Positions 16,844 to 24,757 of a stretch of 64,000 nucleotides of DNA are shown in pieces. How positions within the stretch are numbered: position 1 is the stretch's first letter; each line of letters opens with the position of its first letter. The stretch covers positions 1-64,000 of the forward strand of contig NZ_SSCL01000001.1 in the NCBI RefSeq assembly GCF_005876955.1, in the 5' to 3' direction. The notes beneath the pieces are model-generated. The model saw only the letters and a program-made list of their open reading frames with translations, was not told the DNA's origin and ran no database searches. The position numbers and the translations under genes are program-made. The DNA comes from Sinomonas gamaensis (GTDB lineage: Bacteria > Actinomycetota > Actinomycetes > Actinomycetales > Micrococcaceae).

Positions 16844-17071
16844 ATGAAGAGCAGACAGCTCATCAGAAGCCGACGCGCGGAGGAGACGCCCTCCGGCCGG
16901 GCTCCAAGGACAGGAGAACACTGCCCTGTGAGCGGCTGGTGGTCCCCGGCCGGACGACCCTTCCTCGCACGCTTCATCCAAGAGGGCAACATCATGCCCG
17001 TCGACGGAGAAACCCCCGTGCGCTGGGTCCCCGCGCCACTCGCAGACCCCAGAGACCTCGCCCAGAGGTAG
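16844..17071 (+). CDS. Small protein with CPxSGWW motif
   Basis: A 75-residue protein whose ATG follows the aldehyde dehydrogenase stop by 15 bases with AGGAGA upstream, so it is probably co-transcribed. The second half carries the pattern GEHCPVSGWWSPAG...RFIQEGNIMPVDGETPVRW, which I recall as a recurring short module in small actinobacterial and proteobacterial proteins, with no assigned function. Only one cysteine is present, so a zinc site within one chain is unlikely. There is no signal peptide or membrane segment. Confidence 0.55.
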   Translation: MKSRQLIRSRRAEETPSGRAPRTGEHCPVSGWWSPAGRPFLARFIQEGNIMPVDGETPVRWVPAPLADPRDLAQR

Positions 17072-17322
17072 AAATCGCCTCGCGATCCCAGAACAGCGAC
17101 ACTTAGCAGTCCGCCGATTTCGAACTCCAGGTTCCCTAGAAGGGATCTGCAGCTGCTGCGCGTCCTGATGACTCCTGAGCGCCAAATCGCGGAGCCTTCA
17201 CCCCTTCAAGCTTGTCGGCCACAGGGTCTACAACTGTGCTGTGACCTGGCATCCGGTGCCCGCGGAGGCGGGGGAACTCCGCAAGAACGAATATCGCAAC
17301 CTACCGACACGGGACGGCCGCC
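17072..17322. other. Gap upstream of umuC
   Basis: About 250 bases without a recognised gene. A GTG-initiated reading of 30 codons (17240-17332) overlaps the umuC start in another frame but resembles nothing I know. GAACTCCAGGTTC at 17131-17143 is palindromic but has a 5-base spacer and so is not a standard LexA box. umuC must have its own promoter here or depend on read-through from the aldehyde dehydrogenase unit. Confidence 0.4.
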
Positions 17323-18615
17323 GTGCCGGCTGAACCCATGCACGAGCTCGTCGCCCACGTGGACGTGAACTCGGCATACGCCTCCTTCGAGCGGGTCTTC
17401 GACCCCTCTCTGGAGGGAAGGCCCCTGGTCGTCCTGTCGAACAACGACGGCTGCGTCGTCACCGCCTCGAAGGAGGCCAAGGCACTCGGGGTGGAGGTGG
17501 GGGAGCCCTGGTTCAAGCTCGCACCGCTGGCCCCGCATACCGGTCTGATCGCCCGCTCGTCGAACTACGAGCTGTACGGGGACCTCAGCCGCCGCGTCAT
17601 GGAGGTCATCGCCCGGTTCGGGCCCTGGCTGGAGGTCTACTCCATCGACGAGGCCTTCCTGGGCCTGGGCCCCCGGGCTGCCGCCGGCGACCTCACCGCC
17701 CTCGGACGGGAGATCCGCACCGCCCTCCGCCGGTTCGTCGGCGTCCCGGTCTGTGTCGGCATCGCACCCACGAAGACCCTCGCCAAGCTCGCGAACAAGA
17801 CCGCGAAGAAGATCCCGGCCTTCGGCGGCGTCTGCGTCTGGGAGGGCACCCACCCGCAGTGGCGGGCGAAGCTGCTTTCTCGCCTCCCCGTCTCGGAGGT
17901 CTGGGGCATCGCCGGCCGCCTCGAGAAGCGCCTCGCCGCCCTGGGGATCTTCTCGATCGCAGACCTGGCGGCCGCCGACCCCGTGATGATCCGGGACAGG
18001 TTCAACGTCGTGGTCATGCGCACCGTCCTCGAGCTGCAGGGAACCGCCTGCATCCCCTTCGAGGAGGCCCGCCAGGGCAAGGAGCAGCTGATCGTCTCCC
18101 GCTCGTTCTCCACCCCCGTCACCACCCGGGCAGAGATGCGCCAGGTCCTGACCGTCTACGCCCAGCAGAGCGCCGCCCGCCTCGAGCGCCACCACCAGGC
18201 CGCCAAGCTCCTGACCGCCTTCGCCGGCACCAGCCACTACGCCCAGGAGCGCTCGTTCCCGACCGTCTTCGTGCCCCTGCCGGCCCCCACCACCGACCCG
18301 GTCGTGCTCGCCAAGGCCGCCCAGCGCCTCCTCCCCGAGCTGGAGGAGGGAACCCGGTACGCCCGGGCGGGAATCATGCTCACCGACCTCCGCCCAGCCA
18401 CCGGGCAGCAGGCCCTGGAGCCCTTCCGCTACCGGCACGAGGAACAGGGCATCGCCACCCTCCTCGACCAGGTCCACCAGAAGGTCGGCAAGGAGTACCT
18501 GGGCCTCGGCCACGCCGGACTCCGCCCCGGCCCCCAATGGCGCATGAAACGAGACATGCTCTCACCACGTGCCACCACCCACTGGGACGAACTCGCCACC
18601 GTCAAAGCCCGCTGA
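17323..18615 (+). CDS. umuC: UmuC-like Y-family DNA polymerase subunit
   Basis: A 430-residue Y-family polymerase of UmuC type and usual length. The palm begins HVDVNSAYASFERVFDPSLE, the nucleotide-contact segment is RPLVVLSNNDGCVVTASKEA, the catalytic acidic pair is in VYSIDEAFLGL, and the thumb/HhH region is EVWGIAGRLEKRLAALGI. The little-finger domain and the C-terminal DUF4113-like tail (QWRMKRDMLSPRATTHWDEL) are present, so the gene looks intact. It should perform translesion synthesis with UmuD'. Its normal partner umuD lies 15.7 kb upstream. The GTG at 17323 may be replaced by an ATG at 17338, which starts directly before the conserved domain. Confidence 0.93.
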   Translation: MPAEPMHELVAHVDVNSAYASFERVFDPSLEGRPLVVLSNNDGCVVTASKEAKALGVEVGEPWFKLAPLAPHTGLIARSSNYELYGDLSRRVMEVIARFGPWLEVYSIDEAFLGLGPRAAAGDLTALGREIRTALRRFVGVPVCVGIAPTKTLAKLANKTAKKIPAFGGVCVWEGTHPQWRAKLLSRLPVSEVWGIAGRLEKRLAALGIFSIADLAAADPVMIRDRFNVVVMRTVLELQGTACIPFEEARQGKEQLIVSRSFSTPVTTRAEMRQVLTVYAQQSAARLERHHQAAKLLTAFAGTSHYAQERSFPTVFVPLPAPTTDPVVLAKAAQRLLPELEEGTRYARAGIMLTDLRPATGQQALEPFRYRHEEQGIATLLDQVHQKVGKEYLGLGHAGLRPGPQWRMKRDMLSPRATTHWDELATVKAR

Positions 18616-18712
18616 ACCGGAGCTGATCTTAGAACGAGAAGGCCTCCCAACGTGTCAGCTCACCTGCATTGAGGACATAGTGTTCGACCATGAGCGTCAA
18701 GGGGGTTCTCAC

Positions 18713-19816
18713 GTGAGCGTTCCTGGGGGGATCGTCATCGATGAGAAGAAGATCAAGAAGGTCGTCTCGCAAGCTTGGACGACGCTGGGGTTCTTCTGCG
18801 TGCCGGACTACCGTTCGGCCCACGTGACGGCAGAGGACATCGACAGGGCGATAGGCCATATCCGCGTCCCGGACCACACCGACCAGCGGTTCCACGCCGT
18901 CGGGGTGCGCAACGGGATCGGGATCTTCATGACCCCGGTACTGGGCTACAAGAACGCGCTCGAGATCGCCGAGGCCATCGCAGAGTCCATCGCTCCTCTG
19001 GGGTTCACGGGCACGATCACGGCGCGGGACGACCAACCGGGGCGGCGCCCGAACGATGGCCGCCGTGGCTACTCTGCAGCGATCAGCTCGGTCGAGGCCG
19101 CGATCGACCATCGGGACGTAGGGCTAAATTTCCGGCCGCTGAGGAAGAACACCGACCGCTGGGATGTGAACAGCCCAGTGTTCAGGCAGATCGTGGAAGC
19201 CCTGGCCGCCTGGGCCACCGCCCACGCCAGCGGGACCATCCTCGCCGGGGTCATCCTCTCGATGACCGAGTGCGAGCCCCATCAGGTCACCGACATCATC
19301 ACCCGCTGCTGCGAGGACATCGGCTGGGCCGATCTTCTCTTCGAGACTGCCGACGGCGGTGACTGGTACGCGCATTTCAGCATGGAGGGCTGGGTGCTCG
19401 TCGGAACCGAGATCAAAGGCCGCACCGATGATGAACCGGCAGACGAGCTCTTCCGGCTCCTGGCAGAACTGGCCCCGCTCTACGACTACGCCGAGATCTC
19501 CGGGGGCGGGTGGGGGCCGATCACGCCCAGCGGCGCGATGCCCCAGCATCTGATGCCCGTTCCCGACTCGCTCTATATGGCCGCGAACCACGGCTTCATC
19601 AGGAATTCCATCCCCGGGATCTTCGCCGCCCAAGTCCTCGGCCCCGACCACCCGGACCTCCAGCCCTCAGATCGGTGGCACATCACGCCGCTCGAAGCGG
19701 GCCGCCGGCTGGTCACCCTCGACACCTGCCAGGAGTGGCTGGCAGGGAACATCGACGCCGAAGACCTACGCGCGCTGCGAGAGGCGAACAGAGACCTACT
19801 CTTCGAGGAAGCCTGA
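18713..19816 (+). CDS. Protein of unknown function downstream of umuC
   Basis: A 367-residue soluble protein; I do not recognise the family. The GTG at 18713 has AAGGGGG upstream; a longer reading from 18569 would overlap umuC and adds non-protein-like sequence. The protein is acidic, mixed alpha/beta, without cysteine clusters or membrane segments. Features that could anchor a search are FFCVPDYRSAHVTAEDIDRA, a Gly-rich AEISGGGWGPITPSG, and the C-terminal DTCQEWLAGNIDAEDLRALR. It shares orientation with umuC (97-base gap) and ends before a hairpin facing the convergent prolyl-tRNA synthetase gene. Confidence 0.6.
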   Translation: MSVPGGIVIDEKKIKKVVSQAWTTLGFFCVPDYRSAHVTAEDIDRAIGHIRVPDHTDQRFHAVGVRNGIGIFMTPVLGYKNALEIAEAIAESIAPLGFTGTITARDDQPGRRPNDGRRGYSAAISSVEAAIDHRDVGLNFRPLRKNTDRWDVNSPVFRQIVEALAAWATAHASGTILAGVILSMTECEPHQVTDIITRCCEDIGWADLLFETADGGDWYAHFSMEGWVLVGTEIKGRTDDEPADELFRLLAELAPLYDYAEISGGGWGPITPSGAMPQHLMPVPDSLYMAANHGFIRNSIPGIFAAQVLGPDHPDLQPSDRWHITPLEAGRRLVTLDTCQEWLAGNIDAEDLRALREANRDLLFEEA

Positions 19817-19857
19817 ATGGCGGATGCCTCGTGCAATGGGTCGCGTCAGGTGCCCGT

Positions 19858-19879
19858 CCTGAACCCCCGGAGGTTCGGG
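19858..19879. terminator. Hairpin between convergent genes
   Basis: CCTGAACC / GGTTCGGG forms an 8-bp stem (one G-T pair) with a 6-base loop between the convergent unknown gene and the prolyl-tRNA synthetase gene. There is no T run, so its strength as a terminator is uncertain. Confidence 0.45.
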
Positions 19880-19907
19880 CGACTCCGCAACACCGAGGCG
19901 AGGACGC

Positions 19908-21329
19908 TTAGTAGCTGCGGGCGACGATCGCGTACAGATCCTCGCTGGTGCCACCGGCCGGCAGGTCACCTTGCGGGGTCTGCAGGCAGCGGACCGTGAT
20001 GGCATTCGCCGCCAGCTCGTCCTCGCCGCTCTCGCCGAGCGCCGCGTAAGGGATCCTTGCGAAGCCCGTGGACGCCGCGGCGATCGCGTCGGAGACGGTG
20101 TCGACGTCGGCCGTGTTTTCGGCCAGCCGCCGCCTCGCCTGCTCGTACAGCTCCGCCTGCATCGCGTCGAGCAAGGCCGGTACTGCGGCGCTGACCTGGT
20201 CGAGCGGGAGAGTCGTCTTGCCGGGCAGGTCTCGGCGGGCGATCGTGGCCTGCCGGGCCTCGAGGTCCCGGGGCCCGACCTCGACGCGCAGGGGCACACC
20301 CTTGAGCTCCCACTCAACGATCCGACGGCCAAAGCCGGGCGTGCTGCGCGCGTCGAGGCGAACACGGACTCCGGCATCCGCCAGTTCGCCGGCGACCGCA
20401 GAGGCAGCAGCCACCGTGCGCGCGTCGTCCCTGACGGCGACCACCACGGCCTGGATCGGTGCAATGCGCGGCGGCACGCGCAGGCCGCCCTGGTCCCCGT
20501 GCGACATGATCAGGCCGCCCAGCATGCGGGTGCTCGAGCCCCACGACGTGGTCCAGCAAGTCTGGACGGCGCCGGAGGCATCCGTGTAGCCGATGTCGAA
20601 CGCGCGGGCGAAGTTCTGGCCCAGCTCGTGGCTGGTGGCCATCTGCAGCGCCTTGCCGTCGCCCATCATCGCCTCGCAGGTCATCGTGTTCACCGCCCCG
20701 GCGAAGCGCTCACGCGGGCTCTTCACCCCGACGAGCACGGGGATCGCGAGCGTGTCCTGCAGGAAGTCGCGGTACACCTCGAGGTGAATCCGCCGCGCGT
20801 AGGCCGCCGCGTCCTCGGCACTCGCGTGGGCCGTGTGCCCCTCCTGCCACAGGAACTCGGTCGTGCGCAGGAACAGGCGCGGGCGCAGCTCCCAGCGCAC
20901 CACGTTTGACCACTGGTTTAGCAGCATCGGCAGGTCGCGGTGCGACTGCACCCACCTGGACATCAGCTCCCCGAACACGGTCTCGCTCGTCGGACGCACC
21001 ACGACAGGCTCAGCGAGGTCCTTGCCCCCGGCGTGCGTGACGACGGCGAGCTCGGGGCTGAAGCCCTCGACGTGCTCGGCCTCCCGCTCGAGGTACGACT
21101 GCGGGACGAATAGCGGCAGGTACACGTTCTCGGCGCCCGTGGCCTTGATCCGGGCATCCACATCGGCCTGCATCCGCTCCCACATCGCATACGCGTACGG
21201 CCGGATCACCATGGTGCCGCGCACCGGCCCGTTCTCGGCAAGCTGCGCCTTCTCGAGCACGTCCTGATACCAGCGGGGGAAGTCATCGCTCCAGGACGCG
21301 AGGACGCCGGAGCCGCCGTTTTGAGCCAC
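19908..21329 (-). CDS. proS: Prolyl-tRNA synthetase, archaeal/eukaryotic-like type
   Basis: A 473-residue class II synthetase without the inserted editing domain of the ~600-residue bacterial type. Class motifs are motif 1 around GPVRGTMVIRPYAYAMWERM, motif 2 RWELRPRLFLRTTEFLWQEG, and motif 3 GGLIMSHGDQGGLRVPPRIAP. A ~90-residue anticodon-binding domain follows (QAVVVAVRDDARTVAAASAV), and a C-terminal domain ends in ARSY as in the eukaryote-like group. It charges tRNA-Pro. Its location inside accessory DNA suggests either the single cellular copy or, more likely, an additional one giving tolerance to an inhibitor of the host enzyme; the rest of the genome would decide. Confidence 0.9.
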   Translation of the reverse strand: MAQNGGSGVLASWSDDFPRWYQDVLEKAQLAENGPVRGTMVIRPYAYAMWERMQADVDARIKATGAENVYLPLFVPQSYLEREAEHVEGFSPELAVVTHAGGKDLAEPVVVRPTSETVFGELMSRWVQSHRDLPMLLNQWSNVVRWELRPRLFLRTTEFLWQEGHTAHASAEDAAAYARRIHLEVYRDFLQDTLAIPVLVGVKSPRERFAGAVNTMTCEAMMGDGKALQMATSHELGQNFARAFDIGYTDASGAVQTCWTTSWGSSTRMLGGLIMSHGDQGGLRVPPRIAPIQAVVVAVRDDARTVAAASAVAGELADAGVRVRLDARSTPGFGRRIVEWELKGVPLRVEVGPRDLEARQATIARRDLPGKTTLPLDQVSAAVPALLDAMQAELYEQARRRLAENTADVDTVSDAIAAASTGFARIPYAALGESGEDELAANAITVRCLQTPQGDLPAGGTSEDLYAIVARSY

Positions 21330-21564
21330 GGCACCACGATATGAGGAAACTGAACGCCGAAGCCCTCACGGACCGTCAAGGGGTGCGCCTCTAGAGCTGG
21401 CAGCTAAAGCGTTCGCTAAGGGGGCCCGTCAAGAGTGGCTGGCAGAGTTCAGCCTTACCCGCCCCCCTGGGCCCAGCCGGAGGTGCGTTTACCCAGCACG
21501 CGGAGCAGCTGCCAGCCCCAGGGAGCCATTCCAGAGATGTTTGACGCTTCTAGGCTTCTCTCAA

Positions 21565-21578
21565 CAAACGGTCGTTTG
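21565..21578. repeat. Orphan inverted repeat CAAACG-GT-CGTTTG
   Basis: Two 6-base arms with a 2-base spacer; the shape is typical of TetR-type operators, but no regulator gene lies next to it. It could be the operator of the prolyl-tRNA synthetase promoter region or a leftover of deleted genes. Confidence 0.35.
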
Positions 21579-22017
21579 ATGAGGACCCACGGCGGGGCTT
21601 CGCGAAGCCCGCCCGACGGTTGCCACGCTGCCTCAAACCTCGCATTTGCCATTATCAGAATCAAATTGCCGTAGTAGGAGAGACCTACCGTTTTATGAAA
21701 AGAGGTGGGCCCGAACATAGCCCTGCGGCACGCTTCTCGTCACATGTCTGGCTATCTTTCGTATCTGTCTGCTTCCCTATCTCGTGGAGGGATTCTGGCT
21801 TCTGACTCCGGGGGACTCGGGTCGTGCAACGGCTGTGGGGGGCGTTCCGAATGTAACACCCGCGTTTGCGATCGGAAGCGCGCGGCCTCTTTAGCGTAGC
21901 TAGGCGGCCCACTGTTGGCGCTGGAGCGCGCTGGCTGTTCACCGTCCGGGTCTTCGGCGGAGGGTCCCCTCCTGAGCGTTAAGGATTACGGGGCGAAGAA
22001 CGGAGGCCAGCTTTGTT

Positions 22018-22103
22018 CTTCATCTTCTTCTTCTTCTTCTGCAGCAGGTGAGTGAGTGGCAGCCAGCAGCTTCAGGCAGCAGGCAGGCAAGCAGCAGCAG
22101 CAG
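22018..22103 (+). repeat. Triplet-repeat tract (TTC)n followed by (GCA)n
   Basis: CTTCATCTTCTTCTTCTTCT at 22018-22037 is followed without a break by GCA/CAG-rich sequence with several GCAGCAG units up to 22103. Such paired triplet tracts are unusual in actinobacterial intergenic DNA. They end about 50 bases before the membrane repeat-protein gene. Confidence 0.6.
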
Positions 22104-22153
22104 GTCCCATGGATCGGGAGTTCGGACCTCTCGTGCAGAGCTAGGGTGCAAGT

Positions 22154-23614
22154 ATGGGGAGATCCGAGAAGAGGTTGAAGAAGGCACTGCGGCCACAAAT
22201 TGGCGCGATAAGGAGCCTGTCGTTTTCGAGGAGCTCGCAAGAGATCTCGCTCTTTACCGCAGTCCTCACGACGGTGTTGCTGTCACTGGTTGTCGCAGCA
22301 CTTGCCTACATCCTGATCCGCGTGCTCGCTCCTGTTGACGTCTCGAAAAAGCTGGATCCGCAGTATGCCATCCAGTACGCGCTATGGATCGCCGGGGGGG
22401 TCGGTGGTGTGGTGGCGCTCGTGGTCGCCTATCGGCGTCAGAAGGTCATCGAGGGGAGCCTCTTCGTCGAGCGATTCGGCGCCGCCGCTGCCCAACTCGG
22501 GAGCGACGATTCCGCCGTCCGGCTCGCCGGCGCGTACGCAATGGCAGGCGTCGCCGATGAAGGTACGCCGACGCAGCGGCAGCAGTGCGTCAACGTCCTC
22601 TGTGCGTACCTCCGCCTGCCCTACGCTCCTGAAGACGACGCATCGGGGCTCACCCAGCGCGTGCTCAAAAAGGCCCCGAACGCCGGTCGTCCAGAGGAGG
22701 AAACCACCCTGAGGTACCGACTCCATGACAAGGAGGTGCGACAGACCATAATCCGGATCTTGGCTTCACACCTTAGGCCGGAGGCGGCCGTGTCCTGGTC
22801 GGCATGTGACCTAGACTTCAGTGGCGCTCTATTGCAGGATCCAAGGTTCAGCAACTGCGATTTCTCCGGGAAGAGGATCTCGTTCGATGGCACAACCTTC
22901 TTGGGGGAGGTGACATCGTTCGACCACGCGAACCTCTCCGGGGAGGCGACATCGTTCGTCGGCGCTACCTTCTCCGCTGATACGACCAGCTTCGTCGAGG
23001 CAACCTTCTCAGGGCGGGAGGTTCGGTTCGACAACGCGACCTTCTCCGGGAAGATGACTGTATTCGGTGGCGCATCCTTCTCCGGGGTGTGGGCCATGTT
23101 TGGAGCTGCGACCTTCTCCGCGGACAGAACAGTGTTCTACCGTGCGGCCTTCTCCGGGGGGATTGCCGCATTCCAGGGCGCGACCTTCTCCGGGAAGCTG
23201 ACCGCATTCGACGACGCGACCTTCTCGGCAGGGATGACTCGGTTTGCCGAAGCGACCTTCTCTGCGGACCTGACCAGCTTTGTCCGCACGACCTTTTCCG
23301 GGAGGGAGGCCACCTTCGGCGGTACCACCTTCTCCGCAGGATCGACGACCTTCAAGGAGGCAAAACTTTGCAGCGAAGAAGGCGGAACGCTTGTTTTCAG
23401 AGGCACAAAGTTTGTCAGCGCCGTGTCTTTTCGCGACGCGAACTTCGGCCCTGGGATCGTCGACTTCACTGCCCCGAGGCATTGGGATCCTGCCCCGAGC
23501 TTCGACTGGGACGAAGATGACGACGCAGTGAAACCGTCCTACGTTCTTCCCGAGGCCTGGCCACCTGTAGTGGATCTTGAAGGCACCGATGGTCATGCTG
23601 CGACGGCGCTCTAA
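22154..23614 (+). CDS. Membrane-anchored protein with 12-residue beta-solenoid (pentapeptide-like) repeats
   Basis: A 486-residue protein. A basic N-terminus is followed by two hydrophobic helices (about residues 35-60, LFTAVLTTVLLSLVVAALAY, and 72-93, ALWIAGGVGGVVALVVAY), then a helical cytoplasmic linker. Fourteen consecutive 12-residue units of the form ATFSG-x4-F-x2 are encoded by 22856-23359, exactly 14 x 36 bases. Phe recurs at two fixed positions, as in the Phe-centred corners of pentapeptide-repeat helices, but the period is 12 rather than 5. The tail is acidic (DWDEDDDA). Function is unknown; related proteins are common in actinobacteria. The ribosome site is weak, so the start is moderately certain. 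Confidence 0.75.
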   Translation: MGRSEKRLKKALRPQIGAIRSLSFSRSSQEISLFTAVLTTVLLSLVVAALAYILIRVLAPVDVSKKLDPQYAIQYALWIAGGVGGVVALVVAYRRQKVIEGSLFVERFGAAAAQLGSDDSAVRLAGAYAMAGVADEGTPTQRQQCVNVLCAYLRLPYAPEDDASGLTQRVLKKAPNAGRPEEETTLRYRLHDKEVRQTIIRILASHLRPEAAVSWSACDLDFSGALLQDPRFSNCDFSGKRISFDGTTFLGEVTSFDHANLSGEATSFVGATFSADTTSFVEATFSGREVRFDNATFSGKMTVFGGASFSGVWAMFGAATFSADRTVFYRAAFSGGIAAFQGATFSGKLTAFDDATFSAGMTRFAEATFSADLTSFVRTTFSGREATFGGTTFSAGSTTFKEAKLCSEEGGTLVFRGTKFVSAVSFRDANFGPGIVDFTAPRHWDPAPSFDWDEDDDAVKPSYVLPEAWPPVVDLEGTDGHAATAL

Positions 23615-23680
23615 CACCACGCCCCATCAGCAGGTCGAAGTCACGAGCCTTTCGTGGTTTTGGGGTGTACCCCATCGCCA

Positions 23681-23695
23681 CGCGGGGCGACCCCG
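23681..23695. terminator. Hairpin after the repeat-protein gene
   Basis: GCGGGGCGACCCCGC, a 6-7 bp GC stem, together with GGGGTGTACCCC just upstream (about 23665-23676). Both lie between the repeat-protein gene and the resolvase gene. They could terminate the upstream gene or be part of the resolvase recombination site. Confidence 0.35.
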
Positions 23696-23759
23696 CGCTT
23701 TCACGTTGCACAAGGGTCGGTTTCTAGTTTTTGCTACATATCTGTAATAGGGTCTAGAC

Positions 23760-24368
23760 ATGCTGCCACACTCAAAGAGCGGTCAGACCGTCGCCTACCT
23801 GCGGGTCTCATCCGAGGATCAGAACCTCGCCCGTCAGGTCGAGCTCGTCGGCGAGGTGCACCGCTCGTTCGAGGAGAAGGTCTCGGGAGGGAACAGGGAG
23901 GGCCGTGCGATCCTCGCGGAGATGATTGCCTACGTCCGGTCGGGCGATACCGTGGTCGTTGCTTCCATGGACCGCTTGGCGCGTTCCCTCACGGACCTCA
24001 GGCAGCTCGTGGACGAGCTAGTAGGCAAGGGCGTGGCTGTGCGCTTCGTCAAGGAGCGGCTCACCTTCGAGCCCGGCGAGAGCGACAAGTACGCCCAGTT
24101 CCAGCTGTCGATGCTCGGCGCCGTCGCGGAGCTCGAGCGGGCTATCATCCGCGAGCGTCAGGCGGATGGGATCAAGGCGGCAAGGGCTCGTGGCGTCTAC
24201 AAAGGCCGTGCCCGGGCTCTCAGGCCCGAACAGATAACCCAGGCCACTATGCAGATTGCCGCCGGCGTCCCCAAGGCCGAGGTCGCCCGACGGCTCGGCG
24301 TCGATCGCACCACGCTGTATCGGTCCCTCGCCGCCGCGGCATCTGCCAGGGAGACTCTCTCACTCTAA
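23760..24368 (+). CDS. Small serine recombinase (resolvase/invertase family)
   Basis: A 202-residue resolvase. The catalytic Ser17 is in YLRVSSEDQNLARQ. Active-site arginines are in VASMDRLARSLTDL, the long E-helix region is LSMLGAVAELERAIIRERQADG, and a C-terminal HTH (PKAEVARRLGVDRTTLYRSL) binds DNA. It cuts and rejoins DNA through a phosphoserine link, for example in cointegrate or multimer resolution. Upstream AT-rich sequence (TTTTTGCTACATATCTGTAATAGG at about 23731) contains a candidate promoter and possibly a res site. No transposase gene lies beside it, so it is either a free-standing plasmid/island resolvase or the remnant of a Tn3-like element. Confidence 0.9.
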   Translation: MLPHSKSGQTVAYLRVSSEDQNLARQVELVGEVHRSFEEKVSGGNREGRAILAEMIAYVRSGDTVVVASMDRLARSLTDLRQLVDELVGKGVAVRFVKERLTFEPGESDKYAQFQLSMLGAVAELERAIIRERQADGIKAARARGVYKGRARALRPEQITQATMQIAAGVPKAEVARRLGVDRTTLYRSLAAAASARETLSL

Positions 24369-24757
24369 GCGCCCCCTCCGGAGTGCTCATCCTGTGGAGG
24401 AGCAGGGCCGACGATGGCCGTTTTGCTGCAGATCGAGAAGAAGGATCTGGTGATGGCAGAAGGGTTGAAATCCCCAGCCCGATCTGGGGCTTCGTGATCC
24501 GGCCCAGCGCAAGCGGTGGAGCGAGTCGTAAGGAGTGCCTGAGCGACCAGGGGGTGAGGCTGATTCGGCAAATAGCGATCGGTCTCGTCCGGCCGCCGGT
24601 CGCCAAGGTCGTCACTCACGTCGCGGTCGGTCAGCCGGCCCTGGCTCTAGGGCTGAGGAGAGTTCTTGTCGAATTCCCTCAACGTCCCTAGGCCCCTGCG
24701 TCGCCCGGAGCATCTCGCTGCTGAAGAAACTCGAACCATCTCGCTAGGATCGGCTTC
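24369..24757. other. Gap between resolvase and the toxin-antitoxin-chaperone operon
   Basis: About 390 bases. Open frames here lack protein-like composition and ribosome sites. I see no RNA gene or repeat. The promoter of the toxin-antitoxin operon must lie in its last part. Confidence 0.4.

Larger units (their letters stand above)
21330..22153. other. Long non-coding stretch with inverted and triplet repeats
   Basis: About 820 bases with no convincing gene and locally lower GC than its neighbours. It contains an inverted repeat CAAACG-GT-CGTTTG at 21565-21578, a strong hairpin at about 21591-21613 (GGCGGGGCTTCG / CGAAGCCCGCC), a TTC-triplet tract at 22018-22040 and a GCA/CAG-rich tract at 22041-22103. 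No tRNA or known RNA was recognised. Confidence 0.5.

Noticed and set aside
17131-17143. GAACTCCAGGTTC as a LexA box for umuC
   Set aside because: The spacer between GAAC and GTTC is 5 bases, while the actinobacterial SOS box needs 4; symmetric but out of register.
17240-17332. 30-codon GTG frame overlapping the umuC start
   Set aside because: No recognisable motif and no ribosome site; probably chance.
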